From contig JAICHS010000056.1 of assembly GCA_025924775.1 (NCBI GenBank), positions 1-11,302 of the forward strand: a stretch of DNA of 11,302 nucleotides, given 5' to 3'. Numbering within the stretch: the stretch's first letter is position 1; each line of letters opens with the position of its first letter. Origin of the DNA: Rhodanobacteraceae bacterium. GTDB lineage: Bacteria > Pseudomonadota > Gammaproteobacteria > Xanthomonadales > Rhodanobacteraceae. Made by a program: the position numbers and the translations under genes. Of the stretch, positions 1 to 6,350 are shown piece by piece. The notes under the pieces are model-generated. The model was given only the letters and a program-made list of their open reading frames with translations, was not told where the DNA came from and did not search any database.

Positions 1-308
1 ATGCCGTTCTGCGCGGCCAGCGTGCGGAAGTCGATGCCGTGCGCAAACGCGATGCTGTACAGCGTGTCGCCCGGCGCGACCTTGTATCCGCCATTGCTGA
101 CCGTGCCGCTGGCGTGGCTGCCGAGACCGTAGGTCTGCACGCCCTTGCCGGCCGTGGCCGGTGGTGCCGCGGCCGTTGTCGCGGGGGGCGGATTGCTGCC
201 GCCAAATGAATAGTTCGACACCGGCGCGGGGTTGGACGCGCAGGCCGCCAGCAGTACTGCCGCAGCGATCGCCACCAGCAATGATTTGGTCAGGTTCAAG
301 ACGTGCAT
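1..308 (-). CDS. LysM-domain lipoprotein, NlpD-like (5' part only)
   Basis: This is the N-terminal part (about 102 codons) of a gene running off the left edge. It starts at the ATG at 308-306. A lysine at residue 8 and a hydrophobic stretch (about 9-22) lead to the lipobox LAAC with Cys23, so the product should be a lipidated envelope protein. A Ser/Ala/Pro/Gly-rich linker (about 24-73) follows. A LysM repeat then begins near residue 75 with the typical YKVAPGDTLYSIA motif; LysM binds peptidoglycan glycan chains. In the NlpD/YgeR family this layout precedes a C-terminal M23 peptidase-like domain that helps activate cell-wall amidases, but that part is outside the window, so the family assignment is inference. 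No good Shine-Dalgarno is visible. A TATCCT lies about 13 nt upstream and could be a -10 box of a short-leader transcript (weak). pip lies 78 bp upstream on the same strand. Confidence 0.8.
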   Translation of the reverse strand, partial: MHVLNLTKSLLVAIAAAVLLAACASNPAPVSNYSFGGSNPPPATTAAAPPATAGKGVQTYGLGSHASGTVSNGGYKVAPGDTLYSIAFAHGIDFRTLAAQNG

Positions 309-386
309 GATGCGCGCAAGGATACCGGAGCGTCGCCCGCACGGCAGCCCGTCGTCAGGCGCGCCGGGCGGGCGCCGGCAATCCGG

Positions 387-1367
387 TCAGCCCGTAGTGT
401 CGCGGAAGCGGTCGGTGGCGCTGACGAGTTCGTGCGCATTGCCAGGCTCGAACGCCGAATGGCCGGCATCAGGCACGATGCGCAGGTCGGCTTCCGGCCA
501 CGCGCGATGCAAATCCCACGCGCTGCGGATCGGGCACACCACGTCGTGGCGCCCCTGCACGATCACCGCGGGAATGCCGCGCAACCGCTGCGCATCGCGC
601 AGCAACTGGTCGTCGTGATCGAAGAACCCGTGGTTCACGAAATAGTGATTTTCGATGCCCGCGAACGCCAACGCGAAGATGTCACCTGCGCTGGCCGCGA
701 TGTACGTCTCGTTCTGCAACAGGAAGCTGGTCGACGCCTCCCACACCGACCACGCGCGCGCCGCCGCCAGCCGTACCTTGGGATCATCGGACGTCAGGCG
801 TCGGTGGTAGGCCATGATCAGGTCGCCGTGCTCGGCCTGCGGAATCGCGGCCAGGTAGTGCTCCCACGCGTCGGGGTACAGCATGTCGCAACCCTTCTGG
901 TAGAACCACTCCAGTTCCGACCGCCGCAACATGAAGATGCCGCGCAGCACCAGTTCGGTGACACGCTCCGGATGGGTCTCGGCATAGGCCAGCGCCAGGG
1001 TCGAGCCCCACGAGCCGCCGAAAACCTGCCAGCGCCCGATGCGCAGATGCTCGCGCAATCGCTCGATGTCGGCCACCAGGTCCCACGTGGTGTTTTCACG
1101 CAGTTCCGCGTGCGGCGTGGAGCGTCCGCAGCCGCGCTGGTCGAACAACACGATGCGGTACACCTTGGGATCGAAAAATCGCCGGCACTTGGCGTTGCAG
1201 CCTGCGCCCGGCCCGCCGTGCAGAAACACGACCGGCTTGCCGTGCGGGTTGCCACACTGCTCGTAGTACAGCGTGTGCAAGTCGGACACCCGCAGCGTGC
1301 CGCTGTCGAACGGCTGGATTTCGGGGTACAGGTTGCGGCGTTGATCGGGCATGTCCATGCGCGGCAT
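387..1367 (-). CDS. pip: Proline iminopeptidase (alpha/beta hydrolase, peptidase family S33)
   Basis: The 326-residue protein removes N-terminal proline from peptides in the cytoplasm. Visible motifs are the oxyanion-hole HGGPG (residues 50-54), DQRGCGRS (76-83), the nucleophile elbow GGSWGS (117-122, Ser119), the acid Asp275 in GRHDVVCP and the base His303 in AGHSAFEPG. The triad spacings (156 and 28 residues) equal those I recall for the Xanthomonas campestris enzyme (Ser110, Asp266, His294). Length is near the family norm of 313-320. Three possible ATG starts lie within six codons (1367, 1358, 1352). None has a strong ribosome site; the first is used here, and alignment to relatives would also allow the third. 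The gene is divergent from serA, and its stop is 78 bp before the LysM lipoprotein gene on the same strand, so those two may be co-transcribed. Function is secure; the physiological substrate is not known. Confidence 0.95.
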   Translation of the reverse strand: MPRMDMPDQRRNLYPEIQPFDSGTLRVSDLHTLYYEQCGNPHGKPVVFLHGGPGAGCNAKCRRFFDPKVYRIVLFDQRGCGRSTPHAELRENTTWDLVADIERLREHLRIGRWQVFGGSWGSTLALAYAETHPERVTELVLRGIFMLRRSELEWFYQKGCDMLYPDAWEHYLAAIPQAEHGDLIMAYHRRLTSDDPKVRLAAARAWSVWEASTSFLLQNETYIAASAGDIFALAFAGIENHYFVNHGFFDHDDQLLRDAQRLRGIPAVIVQGRHDVVCPIRSAWDLHRAWPEADLRIVPDAGHSAFEPGNAHELVSATDRFRDTTG

Positions 1368-1431
1368 TTCATCGGCAGGTCGAATCGAGCTAGCCTAGCA
1401 CTCTCCCTCGGCCAGGCCATTGCACGCAGCC
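1368..1431. promoter_or_regulatory. pip/serA divergent intergenic region with an 11-nt palindrome
   Basis: Only 64 bp separate the two divergent starts, so both promoters should lie here or just inside the flanking genes. The palindrome GCTAG-C-CTAGC sits at 1389-1399, near the middle. TAGCCT (1391-1396) could be a serA -10 box and its complement TAGGCT a pip -10 box, but no convincing -35 accompanies either. The palindrome could be a shared operator. This is inference from position only. Confidence 0.3.
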
Positions 1432-2664
1432 ATGAAGACATCGTTTCCCAGGAAGGACATCAAGATCGTGTTGCTGGAAGGCATCCACCAAAGCGCGGTG
1501 GACGCCCTCAACGCGGCCGGCTACAGCCAGGTCGAGCGCTACGAAAAGGCGCTGCCAAGGCCGGACCTGTTCGCTGCGATCGCCGACGCGCACATCATCG
1601 GCCTGCGCTCGCGTACGCAACTGGATGCCGAAGCCATCGGCCACACCCGGCGCCTGCTGGCGGTGGGTTGTTTCTGCATCGGCACCAACCAGGTCGACCT
1701 GCACCAGGCGCGCGAGCTGGGCGTGCCGGTGTTCAACGCACCGTATTCGAACACCCGCAGCGTCGCGGAACTGGTGATCGCCGAGGCCATTTTGCTGATG
1801 CGGCGGGTGCCGGAGCGCAATGCCTCGTGCCACCGTGGCGGCTGGGCCAAGTCGGCCGAAGGCAGCTACGAAGTGCGCAGCAAAACCCTGGGCATCGTCG
1901 GCTATGGACACATCGGCACCCAGGTCGGCGTGCTGGCCGAAGCGCTCGGGATGCACGTGCTGTACCACGACATCGAGGCCAAGCTGGCGCTCGGCAACGC
2001 CGCGCCGGCGCACAACCTGGACGACCTGCTCGCGCGTGCCGACGTCGTGACCCTGCACGTGCCGGCCACGCCCGAAACCAAAGGCATGCTCGGCGCCGGC
2101 GAAATCGCGCGGATGCGGCCCGGCGCGATGCTGATCAACGCTTCCCGCGGCAACGTGGTGGACATCGAGGCCCTGGCCGCCGCGCTGCGCGAGCGGCGTC
2201 TCGCGGGGGCGGCCGTGGACGTGTTTCCCGCGGAACCCAAGAGCCGCGACGAGGAATTCCACTCGGCCCTGCGCGAGTTCGACAACGTGCTGCTGACCCC
2301 ACACGTCGGCGGCAGCACCCAAGAGGCGCAATTCAACATCGGTGGCGAGGTTGCGTCCAAGCTGATCCGCTACAGCGACAACGGCTCGACCTTGTCGGCG
2401 GTGAACTTCCCGGAAGTCAACCTGCCCGAGCACGTCGGCAGCAGCCGGCTGCTGCACATCCACCACAACGTGCCGGGCATGCTGTCGCGCATCAACGAGG
2501 TGTTCTCGCAGGACGGCATCAACATCAACGGCCAGCACCTGCAGACCGAGGGCGGCCTCGGCTACGTGGTGCTGGACGTTTCCGCGTCCGAGCAACAATC
2601 CGAGCACCTGCGCGAGCAACTGGCGGCGATCCCGGGAACGGTGCGCACACGGTTGCTGTATTGA
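1432..2664 (+). CDS. serA: D-3-phosphoglycerate dehydrogenase, ACT-domain type
   Basis: This enzyme catalyses the first committed step of serine synthesis, NAD-dependent oxidation of 3-phosphoglycerate to 3-phosphohydroxypyruvate, in the cytoplasm. From the ATG at 1432 it has 410 residues, the length of E. coli SerA, and aligns end to end, finishing IPGTVRTRLLY. It carries CFCIGTNQVD, the substrate-domain SNTRSVAELV, the NAD-binding GYGHIGTQ (157-164), and the catalytic residues Arg239 (NASRG), Glu268 (FPAEP) and His291 (TPHVGG). A C-terminal ACT domain from about residue 339 has HIHHNVPGML, which corresponds to the serine-binding region for feedback inhibition. An in-frame TTG at 1420 would add four residues (MHAA); I prefer 1432 because the length then matches the family. 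Neither start has a good Shine-Dalgarno. No intrinsic terminator is evident just after the stop. Confidence 0.96.
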   Translation: MKTSFPRKDIKIVLLEGIHQSAVDALNAAGYSQVERYEKALPRPDLFAAIADAHIIGLRSRTQLDAEAIGHTRRLLAVGCFCIGTNQVDLHQARELGVPVFNAPYSNTRSVAELVIAEAILLMRRVPERNASCHRGGWAKSAEGSYEVRSKTLGIVGYGHIGTQVGVLAEALGMHVLYHDIEAKLALGNAAPAHNLDDLLARADVVTLHVPATPETKGMLGAGEIARMRPGAMLINASRGNVVDIEALAAALRERRLAGAAVDVFPAEPKSRDEEFHSALREFDNVLLTPHVGGSTQEAQFNIGGEVASKLIRYSDNGSTLSAVNFPEVNLPEHVGSSRLLHIHHNVPGMLSRINEVFSQDGININGQHLQTEGGLGYVVLDVSASEQQSEHLREQLAAIPGTVRTRLLY

Positions 2665-2855
2665 TAGCCTGTCCGGCACGATTGCCCCATGTCCGAAGGC
2701 GCGTCACCGGGCGAACTTGCAGGCCACTGATGGCCGTCATCGAAGCGGCACTTTCTCGCGCCGTTGCATGACGCCTTGAACGCGGCAAGCGGAACTGCCT
2801 CGCTCAGCGCAGCGCCTTGGCTGTCACCGGCAGGCCACCCCTGCCAATCCGCTTT

Positions 2856-2881
2856 CGTGGGAGCGTGCCTGCGCGCGACCT
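2856..2881 (+). repeat. REP-like palindromic repeat, intergenic copy
   Basis: The core GGAGCGTGCCTGCGCGCGA (2860-2878) forms a short hairpin, GCGTGC against GCGCGC with one G.T wobble. Preceded by a TGG, it resembles the family read as GTAGGAGCGCGC...GCGCGAC that I recall as common in Xanthomonadales genomes. The same core occurs on the minus strand inside pheT (4610-4592) with one mismatch in 19, which shows directly that this is a repeated sequence. Confidence 0.7.
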
Positions 2882-2891
2882 CACGCATGCA

Positions 2892-2933
2892 GCGATCGAA
2901 ATGGATGGATGCCTGCCTGCGCCGGAATGACAG
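2892..2933 (+). repeat. Degenerate 'VIPAQAGI/PACAGMT' intergenic repeat
   Basis: Positions 2907-2931 run from GGAT to GGAATGAC around a Cys/Ala-codon-like GC-rich centre. They match, imperfectly, the widespread repeat with consensus ends GGATTCCCGCC and GGGAATGAC. Its forward translation gives PACAGMT and its reverse gives SFRRRQASIHFD, both familiar signatures of this repeat in annotated genomes. The inner stem has decayed. Family assignment is from recall. Confidence 0.6.
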
Positions 2934-2950
2934 ACGGGCATGGTTGGCCC

Positions 2951-2964
2951 GGCGGCGGGATGAC
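2951..2964 (+). repeat. Possible second fragment of the GGGATGAC repeat
   Basis: GGCGGCGGGATGAC lies 33 nt after the equivalent end of the previous repeat and repeats its GGRATGAC terminus. It may be a truncated second copy, but 14 bases in GC-rich DNA is weak evidence. Confidence 0.35.
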
Positions 2965-3047
2965 GCGCGCCTTCCCGGCGCTCGCCCTGCGGGCCATTGC
3001 GCGCTGGTGCGCGCGCTGTTCGTTCCGCCATCCATGGCTCCGCAGTC

Positions 3048-3078
3048 GAACGGCGCCTGCCTGCGCAGGCGCCAGTTC
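3048..3078. repeat. Strong intergenic hairpin
   Basis: A perfect 9-bp stem, GGCGCCTGC (3052-3060) with GCAGGCGCC (3065-3073) around loop CTGC, is extended by GAAC/GTTC with a single bulged A at 3074. No T run follows on either strand, so it is not a typical intrinsic terminator. It may be a REP-type unit or a transcript-end stabiliser downstream of the tRNA terminator. Confidence 0.5.
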
Positions 3079-3101
3079 TCATCCTCGCCATGATCAATAA
3101 C

Positions 3102-3123
3102 AAAAACGGGCCGCAAGGGCCCG
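3102..3123 (-). terminator. Intrinsic terminator after tRNA-Pro
   Basis: The stem CGGGCC (3107-3112) / GGCCCG (3118-3123) with loop GCAAG is followed on the minus strand by TTTTT (3106-3102). The flanking AT-rich arms (about 3096-3106 and 3124-3135) are also complementary apart from one extra A, so the full hairpin is longer and nearly symmetrical and might act in both directions. It begins right at the CCA end of the tRNA and ends the translation cluster. Confidence 0.88.
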
Positions 3124-3134
3124 ATTTTTGTTAT

Positions 3135-3211
3135 TGGTCGGGGCGGCGGGATTCGAACCCACGACCCCCTGCCCCCCAGGCAGATGCGCTACCAGGCTGC
3201 GCTACGCCCCG
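3135..3211 (-). tRNA. tRNA-Pro, anticodon GGG
   Basis: The 77-nt cloverleaf is complete. The acceptor stem is CGGGGCG (from 3211) with CGCCCCG. The D arm has GCGC/GCGC around AGCCTGGTA. The anticodon stem is TCTGC/GCAGG with loop CTGGGGG, placing GGG at 34-36 to read CCC and CCU. The T arm is GTGGG/CCCGC with loop TTCGAAT. The 3' end ACCA is encoded. It follows the merR-type gene by 45 nt, an arrangement I recall downstream of ihfA in Pseudomonas too. tRNA genes are common integration sites, but no integrase or attachment repeat is visible here. Confidence 0.96.
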
Positions 3212-3222
3212 ACCGAACGGTC

Positions 3223-3228
3223 ATCATA
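3223..3228 (-). promoter_or_regulatory. Candidate -10 box of the tRNA-Pro gene
   Basis: TATGAT (5 of 6 to TATAAT) lies 11 nt upstream of the mature tRNA 5' end, a normal distance for a tRNA promoter. No clear -35 hexamer is seen at 16-18 nt spacing. The tRNA may also be read through from merR. Confidence 0.45.
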
Positions 3229-3256
3229 GCCGATCAGGCAGCGAAACACCGAAGAC

Positions 3257-3622
3257 TCACCTCAAGGGTTCGCGCAGGATTTGCAGCAACTGTTCCAGCT
3301 CCAGCCGCATCTGGTGCACGATCTGCTGCGAGATGCTGGCTTCCATCCGGCCCTGCTGGCCTTCCAGCCGGGCGCGCGCGCCAGTGATGGTGAAGCCCTG
3401 GTCGTACAGCAGCGCGCGGATCTGGCGGATCATCAGCACGTCGTGGCGCTGGTAGTAGCGCCGGTTGCCGCGCCGCTTGACCGGATTCAGGGCGGGGAAT
3501 TCCTGCTCCCAGTAACGCAGCACGTGCGGCTTGACGGCGCACAGCTCGCTCACCTCGCCAATGGTGAAATACCGTTTGGCGGGGATGGCGGGGAGTTCGT
3601 TATTGTTGCCCTGATCCAGCAT
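3257..3622 (-). CDS. MerR-family transcriptional regulator (ihfA-linked type)
   Basis: The 121-residue protein has a MerR-type winged helix-turn-helix from about residue 17 to 86 (RYFTIGEVSEL, HVLRYWEQEF, RRGNRRYYQRHDVLMI, LLYDQGFTITGARARL). A short C-terminal helix (about 90-120) would serve for dimerisation. The usual metal- or drug-sensing extension and its cysteines are absent; the only Cys is in the DNA-binding domain. It therefore belongs to the short MerR-like proteins found directly after ihfA in Pseudomonas and Xanthomonas, whose targets I do not know. The start lies 23 bp inside the 3' end of ihfA, with a GAGGG ribosome site about 11 nt upstream within ihfA, so translational coupling is likely. 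The tRNA-Pro gene follows. Confidence 0.9.
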   Translation of the reverse strand: MLDQGNNNELPAIPAKRYFTIGEVSELCAVKPHVLRYWEQEFPALNPVKRRGNRRYYQRHDVLMIRQIRALLYDQGFTITGARARLEGQQGRMEASISQQIVHQMRLELEQLLQILREPLR

Positions 3623-3902
3623 GGTTCTCGACCCTCAATTTCAGCTTCTGTCCCGGGCGAAACGTGACGACGCGGCGTGCCGAGATGGGAATCTCCTCGC
3701 CGGTCTTGGGATTGCGCCCTGGCCGCTGATTTTTATTGCGCAAGTCAAAGTTGCCGAAGCCGGAAAGTTTGACCTGCTCCCCCCGTTCGAGTGCCTCGCG
3801 CAACACCTCGAAGAAGGCGTCCACACATTCCCTGGCTTCGCGTTTATTGAGGCCCACGTCGAGAAACAGGCGCTCGGCCATCTCTGCCTTGGTCAGCGTC
3901 AT
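3600..3902 (-). CDS. ihfA: Integration host factor subunit alpha
   Basis: The 100-residue protein is one half of the IHF heterodimer, a nucleoid protein that bends DNA sharply at specific sites and assists recombination, replication initiation and sigma-54 promoters. It matches E. coli IhfA over nearly its whole length, including TKAEMAE at the N-terminus, GEQVKLSGFGNFDLR (41-55), the beta-arm GRNPKTGE with intercalating Pro65, and ARRVVTFRPGQKLK (75-88). The start ATG is one base after the pheT stop, with GAGGAA about 7 nt upstream inside pheT, so its translation is probably coupled to pheT. Its own end overlaps the merR-type gene. The partner ihfB is not in the window. The pheST-ihfA order is standard in gammaproteobacteria. 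Confidence 0.97.
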   Translation of the reverse strand: MTLTKAEMAERLFLDVGLNKREARECVDAFFEVLREALERGEQVKLSGFGNFDLRNKNQRPGRNPKTGEEIPISARRVVTFRPGQKLKLRVENHAGSGQQ

Positions 3903-3903
3903 G

Positions 3904-6339
3904 TCAATTCCTCAAACGAGCCCCGAATTCACTTTCCAGCAGTTTGACCACTTCGGCCACGCTGCGGTCGGCGTCCTGATCTGTAAGCGTGCGTGAACTG
4001 TCCTGCAAAATCAAGCCGATGGCAAGACTCTTTCGTCCTGTCTGCACGCCCGGGCCACGAAAACAGTCGAACAGGACCCAGTCGTTCAAGATTGTTCGCA
4101 AACCTGAACGGATCACGGCTTCGACCTGCGCCCACGGCACGCGCTCGTCCAGTTCGACCGCAATGTCGCGCCGGATCGACGGAAACGCCGGCAGCGGCCG
4201 CGACCGGGCAATCGAACGCGCGCACAACGCATCCTGCCGCAACTCGAATAGCATGACCTCGGGCAAGTCGAGCTGGTGTTGCAGGGCCGGATGCAGCGCG
4301 CCAACCACACCCACCGCACGGCCACCGCGCAGGACGCGCGCGGAGCGCCCCGGGTGCAACCACGGCGGCAGCCCGCTGGTGTCGAACGACCATGCTGGCG
4401 CATCGCCGGACAGCGCGATCAAAGTCTGCAGGTCACCCTTGATATCGAAGAAATCCAGCGCGCGGCCGGGTTCGCCCCACTGTTCGGCATGCGCCCCCCC
4501 GCACGCCACCGCCGCCAGCATTGCCGTTTCGACGGGTGCGTCAGATACGGCTTCTGCAGAAGCCCCCCTGGCGGCGACCGGCGCATCGGTATCGCGCGCA
4601 GGCGCGCTCCTATGAAAAACGACGCCCGCCTCGAACAACCGCACCCGTGCCTGCTGGCGATTGCGGTTGCGTTTCAGCGCCTCGGCGAGGCCGGGCAGCA
4701 GGGAGGTACGCATGACCGCGAGATCCGCCGAAAGCGGATTGGCCAGCGGAATCGCCTGCGCAGCGAGCTGCCAGGTTTGCAGCAGGCGCGGATCGACGAA
4801 GGCGTAGCAAACGGCCTCCTGGAAACCGCGCGCGGCCAGGTTTGCGGCCAGGCTCGACGCCGGCAATCGCGTTTCGTCGTCGCGCGGCGCGGGCGGCGCA
4901 CCCGCCGGCAGCCGCGTGGGGATCGTGTCGTAGCCCTGGATGCGCGCAACTTCTTCTATCAGGTCTTCCTCGCGCTCGATGTCGAAGCGCCGCGACGGCG
5001 GCGTCACGCGCCAGCCATCTGCCTGTGCCTCAACCCGCATGCCAAGCGCACGCAGGATGCGTTCCACCACGGCATCGTCGACCGGAATGCCCAGCACCCG
5101 CGCAATGCGGGCGCGCCGCAGCGTCACCGGTGTGCGCCGCGGCAACAGCTCGGGCAGCACGGCCTCGATCACTTCGCCCGGCTGGCCGCCGGCGATCTGC
5201 GTCAGCAGCGCCGTTGCGCGCTCCATGGCCACGCGCGGGGCATCCGGATCCACGCCGCGTTCGAAACGATGCGCGGCGTCGGTCGCCAGGCCCAGCTTGC
5301 GCGCACGACCCATGATGACCGGCGGCGCGAAGTGCGCGGCCTCCAGGAACACGTCATGCGTATCGGCCGTGACGCGCGATGCGAACCCACCCATCACGCC
5401 GGCGACGGCCAGGGCGGCGGACGGATCCGCGATCACCAGGAACGTCGGGTCGAGCGTGGCGTCGTTGCCGTCCAGCAGCTGCAACGCCTCGTCCGCGCGC
5501 GCACGCCGCACCACGATGTCGCCTGCCAGCTTCGCCTCGTCGAAGGCGTGCATCGGCTGGCCGGTTTCCAGCATCACGTAATTGGTGACGTCCACCACCG
5601 CGTTGATGGGTTTGACGCCGGCCGCGCGCAGGCGCTGCAGCATCCAGACGGGCGTGCCTGCGGCCATGTTGACGCCGCGCACCGCGCGACCCAGGTAGCG
5701 CGGGCAATCGGCACCGGCCTCCAGGCGAATCGCACGTGGCGCGGCAATGGTCGGCGCCACCGTCGGCGCTTCGAATGCATGCGCGTGCACGCCGGTTTCC
5801 GCCGCGACTTCATCCGCAAGGCCGATCATTCCGAGGCAATCGCCGCGGTTGGGCGTCAACTCGACCTCGATGGCCGTGTCGGGCAATCCGAGATAGTCGG
5901 CCAGCGGCGTGCCCACCGGCGCGTCGGGCGGCAATTCCAAAAGGCCCGAGGCGTCGGCGTCGATACCGAGTTCCTTCGCCGAGCACAGCATCCCCGCGGA
6001 TTCCACGCCACGCAGCTTGGCGGTCTTGATCGTGATGCCGTTGGGCAATTTCGCGCCAAGCGTCGCCAGCGGCGCGAGCAGCCCCGCGCGCGCGTTGGGC
6101 GCGCCACACACGATCTGCACCTCACCGGCGCCGGTATCTACCCGGCAAACGTGCAGCTTGTCGGCATTGGGATGCGCTTCGCAGGTGACGATGCGTGCGA
6201 CGACCACGCCATCCAGCGCACCGCCGATGGCCTCGACGTCGGCCACTTCCAGGCCGCTCAGGGTCAGGCGCTGTGCCAGCGTGGTGGGGTCGGCGGGGGC
6301 GTCCACCCGCTCGCGCAACCAGTTCATCGAAAATTTCAT
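3904..6339 (-). CDS. pheT: Phenylalanyl-tRNA synthetase beta subunit
   Basis: With PheS this forms the alpha2-beta2 enzyme that charges tRNA-Phe. The 811 residues contain an N-terminal tRNA-binding OB fold (about 39-150), the B3/B4 editing region (about 210-375, with NAVVDVTNYVMLE and GQPMHAFD), the B5 domain (about 400-475), the catalytic-like core (about 490-700, NPLSADLAVMRTSLLPGL) and the C-terminal anticodon-binding FDX-ACB domain (from FPSIRRDIAVE, about 719-810). It is 16 residues longer than E. coli PheT (795, recalled). Nearly all of that surplus lies at about 576-605, between FEAGVVF and MLAAV, where the DNA is a REP-like repeat plus a palindrome. The start has only a weak GAAG ribosome site, contributed at the edge of the repeat in the pheS-pheT gap. 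The stop is one base before ihfA. Confidence 0.97.
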   Translation of the reverse strand: MKFSMNWLRERVDAPADPTTLAQRLTLSGLEVADVEAIGGALDGVVVARIVTCEAHPNADKLHVCRVDTGAGEVQIVCGAPNARAGLLAPLATLGAKLPNGITIKTAKLRGVESAGMLCSAKELGIDADASGLLELPPDAPVGTPLADYLGLPDTAIEVELTPNRGDCLGMIGLADEVAAETGVHAHAFEAPTVAPTIAAPRAIRLEAGADCPRYLGRAVRGVNMAAGTPVWMLQRLRAAGVKPINAVVDVTNYVMLETGQPMHAFDEAKLAGDIVVRRARADEALQLLDGNDATLDPTFLVIADPSAALAVAGVMGGFASRVTADTHDVFLEAAHFAPPVIMGRARKLGLATDAAHRFERGVDPDAPRVAMERATALLTQIAGGQPGEVIEAVLPELLPRRTPVTLRRARIARVLGIPVDDAVVERILRALGMRVEAQADGWRVTPPSRRFDIEREEDLIEEVARIQGYDTIPTRLPAGAPPAPRDDETRLPASSLAANLAARGFQEAVCYAFVDPRLLQTWQLAAQAIPLANPLSADLAVMRTSLLPGLAEALKRNRNRQQARVRLFEAGVVFHRSAPARDTDAPVAARGASAEAVSDAPVETAMLAAVACGGAHAEQWGEPGRALDFFDIKGDLQTLIALSGDAPAWSFDTSGLPPWLHPGRSARVLRGGRAVGVVGALHPALQHQLDLPEVMLFELRQDALCARSIARSRPLPAFPSIRRDIAVELDERVPWAQVEAVIRSGLRTILNDWVLFDCFRGPGVQTGRKSLAIGLILQDSSRTLTDQDADRSVAEVVKLLESEFGARLRN
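4549..4564. repeat. Perfect 16-bp palindrome inside pheT
   Basis: GGCTTCTGCAGAAGCC is its own reverse complement. It encodes part of the extra, low-complexity Ala/Ser-rich stretch of PheT (about residues 592-597) and lies 27 bp from the REP-like core. It may be the second hairpin of the same inserted element. Confidence 0.55.
4591..4613 (-). repeat. REP-like palindrome within the pheT coding sequence
   Basis: On the pheT coding strand the core GGAGCGCGCCTGCGCGCGA (4610-4592) forms a perfect 6-bp GCGCGC stem with loop CT. It matches the intergenic copy at 2860-2878 at 18 of 19 positions. It encodes residues R577 to D583 (RSAPARD) within a segment with no counterpart in E. coli PheT as I recall it. 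Confidence 0.75.
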
Positions 6340-6350
6340 GTCGTTGGCTT

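Larger units (their letters stand above)
2665..3095. other. Gene-free stretch between serA and the tRNA terminator
   Basis: I see no credible gene here. Open frames in this stretch have low-complexity Arg/Ala-rich translations. Some contain fragments such as PACAGMT or SIHFD, which are familiar spurious translations of proteobacterial intergenic repeats. The stretch holds three REP-like or repeat-like segments and one strong hairpin, listed separately. The first ~100 bp after serA show no intrinsic terminator. Confidence 0.7.

Noticed and set aside
1420..1431. TTG start four codons upstream of the chosen serA start
   Set aside because: The ATG at 1432 gives 410 residues, equal to E. coli SerA. 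The upstream AGG is only 3 nt from the TTG.
1390..2679. 429-codon minus-strand open frame opposite serA
   Set aside because: It mirrors serA codon structure, its composition is unlike a protein (Val/Gln/His-rich), and the plus strand encodes full-length SerA.
303..2771. 822-codon plus-strand open frame covering pip (antisense) and serA (wrong frame)
   Set aside because: Arg/Ala/Pro-rich low-complexity translation with no domain. It is a high-GC shadow of two well-recognised genes.
2562..3116. 184-codon minus-strand open frame spanning the serA end and the repeat region
   Set aside because: Its recognisable piece (SFRRRQASIHFD) is the usual spurious translation of an intergenic repeat, and the rest is low complexity.
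3135..3211. tRNA-Pro as an attachment site for an integrated island
   Set aside because: No integrase gene and no visible duplicate of the tRNA 3' end in the window. The neighbouring sequence is ordinary chromosomal genes and repeats.
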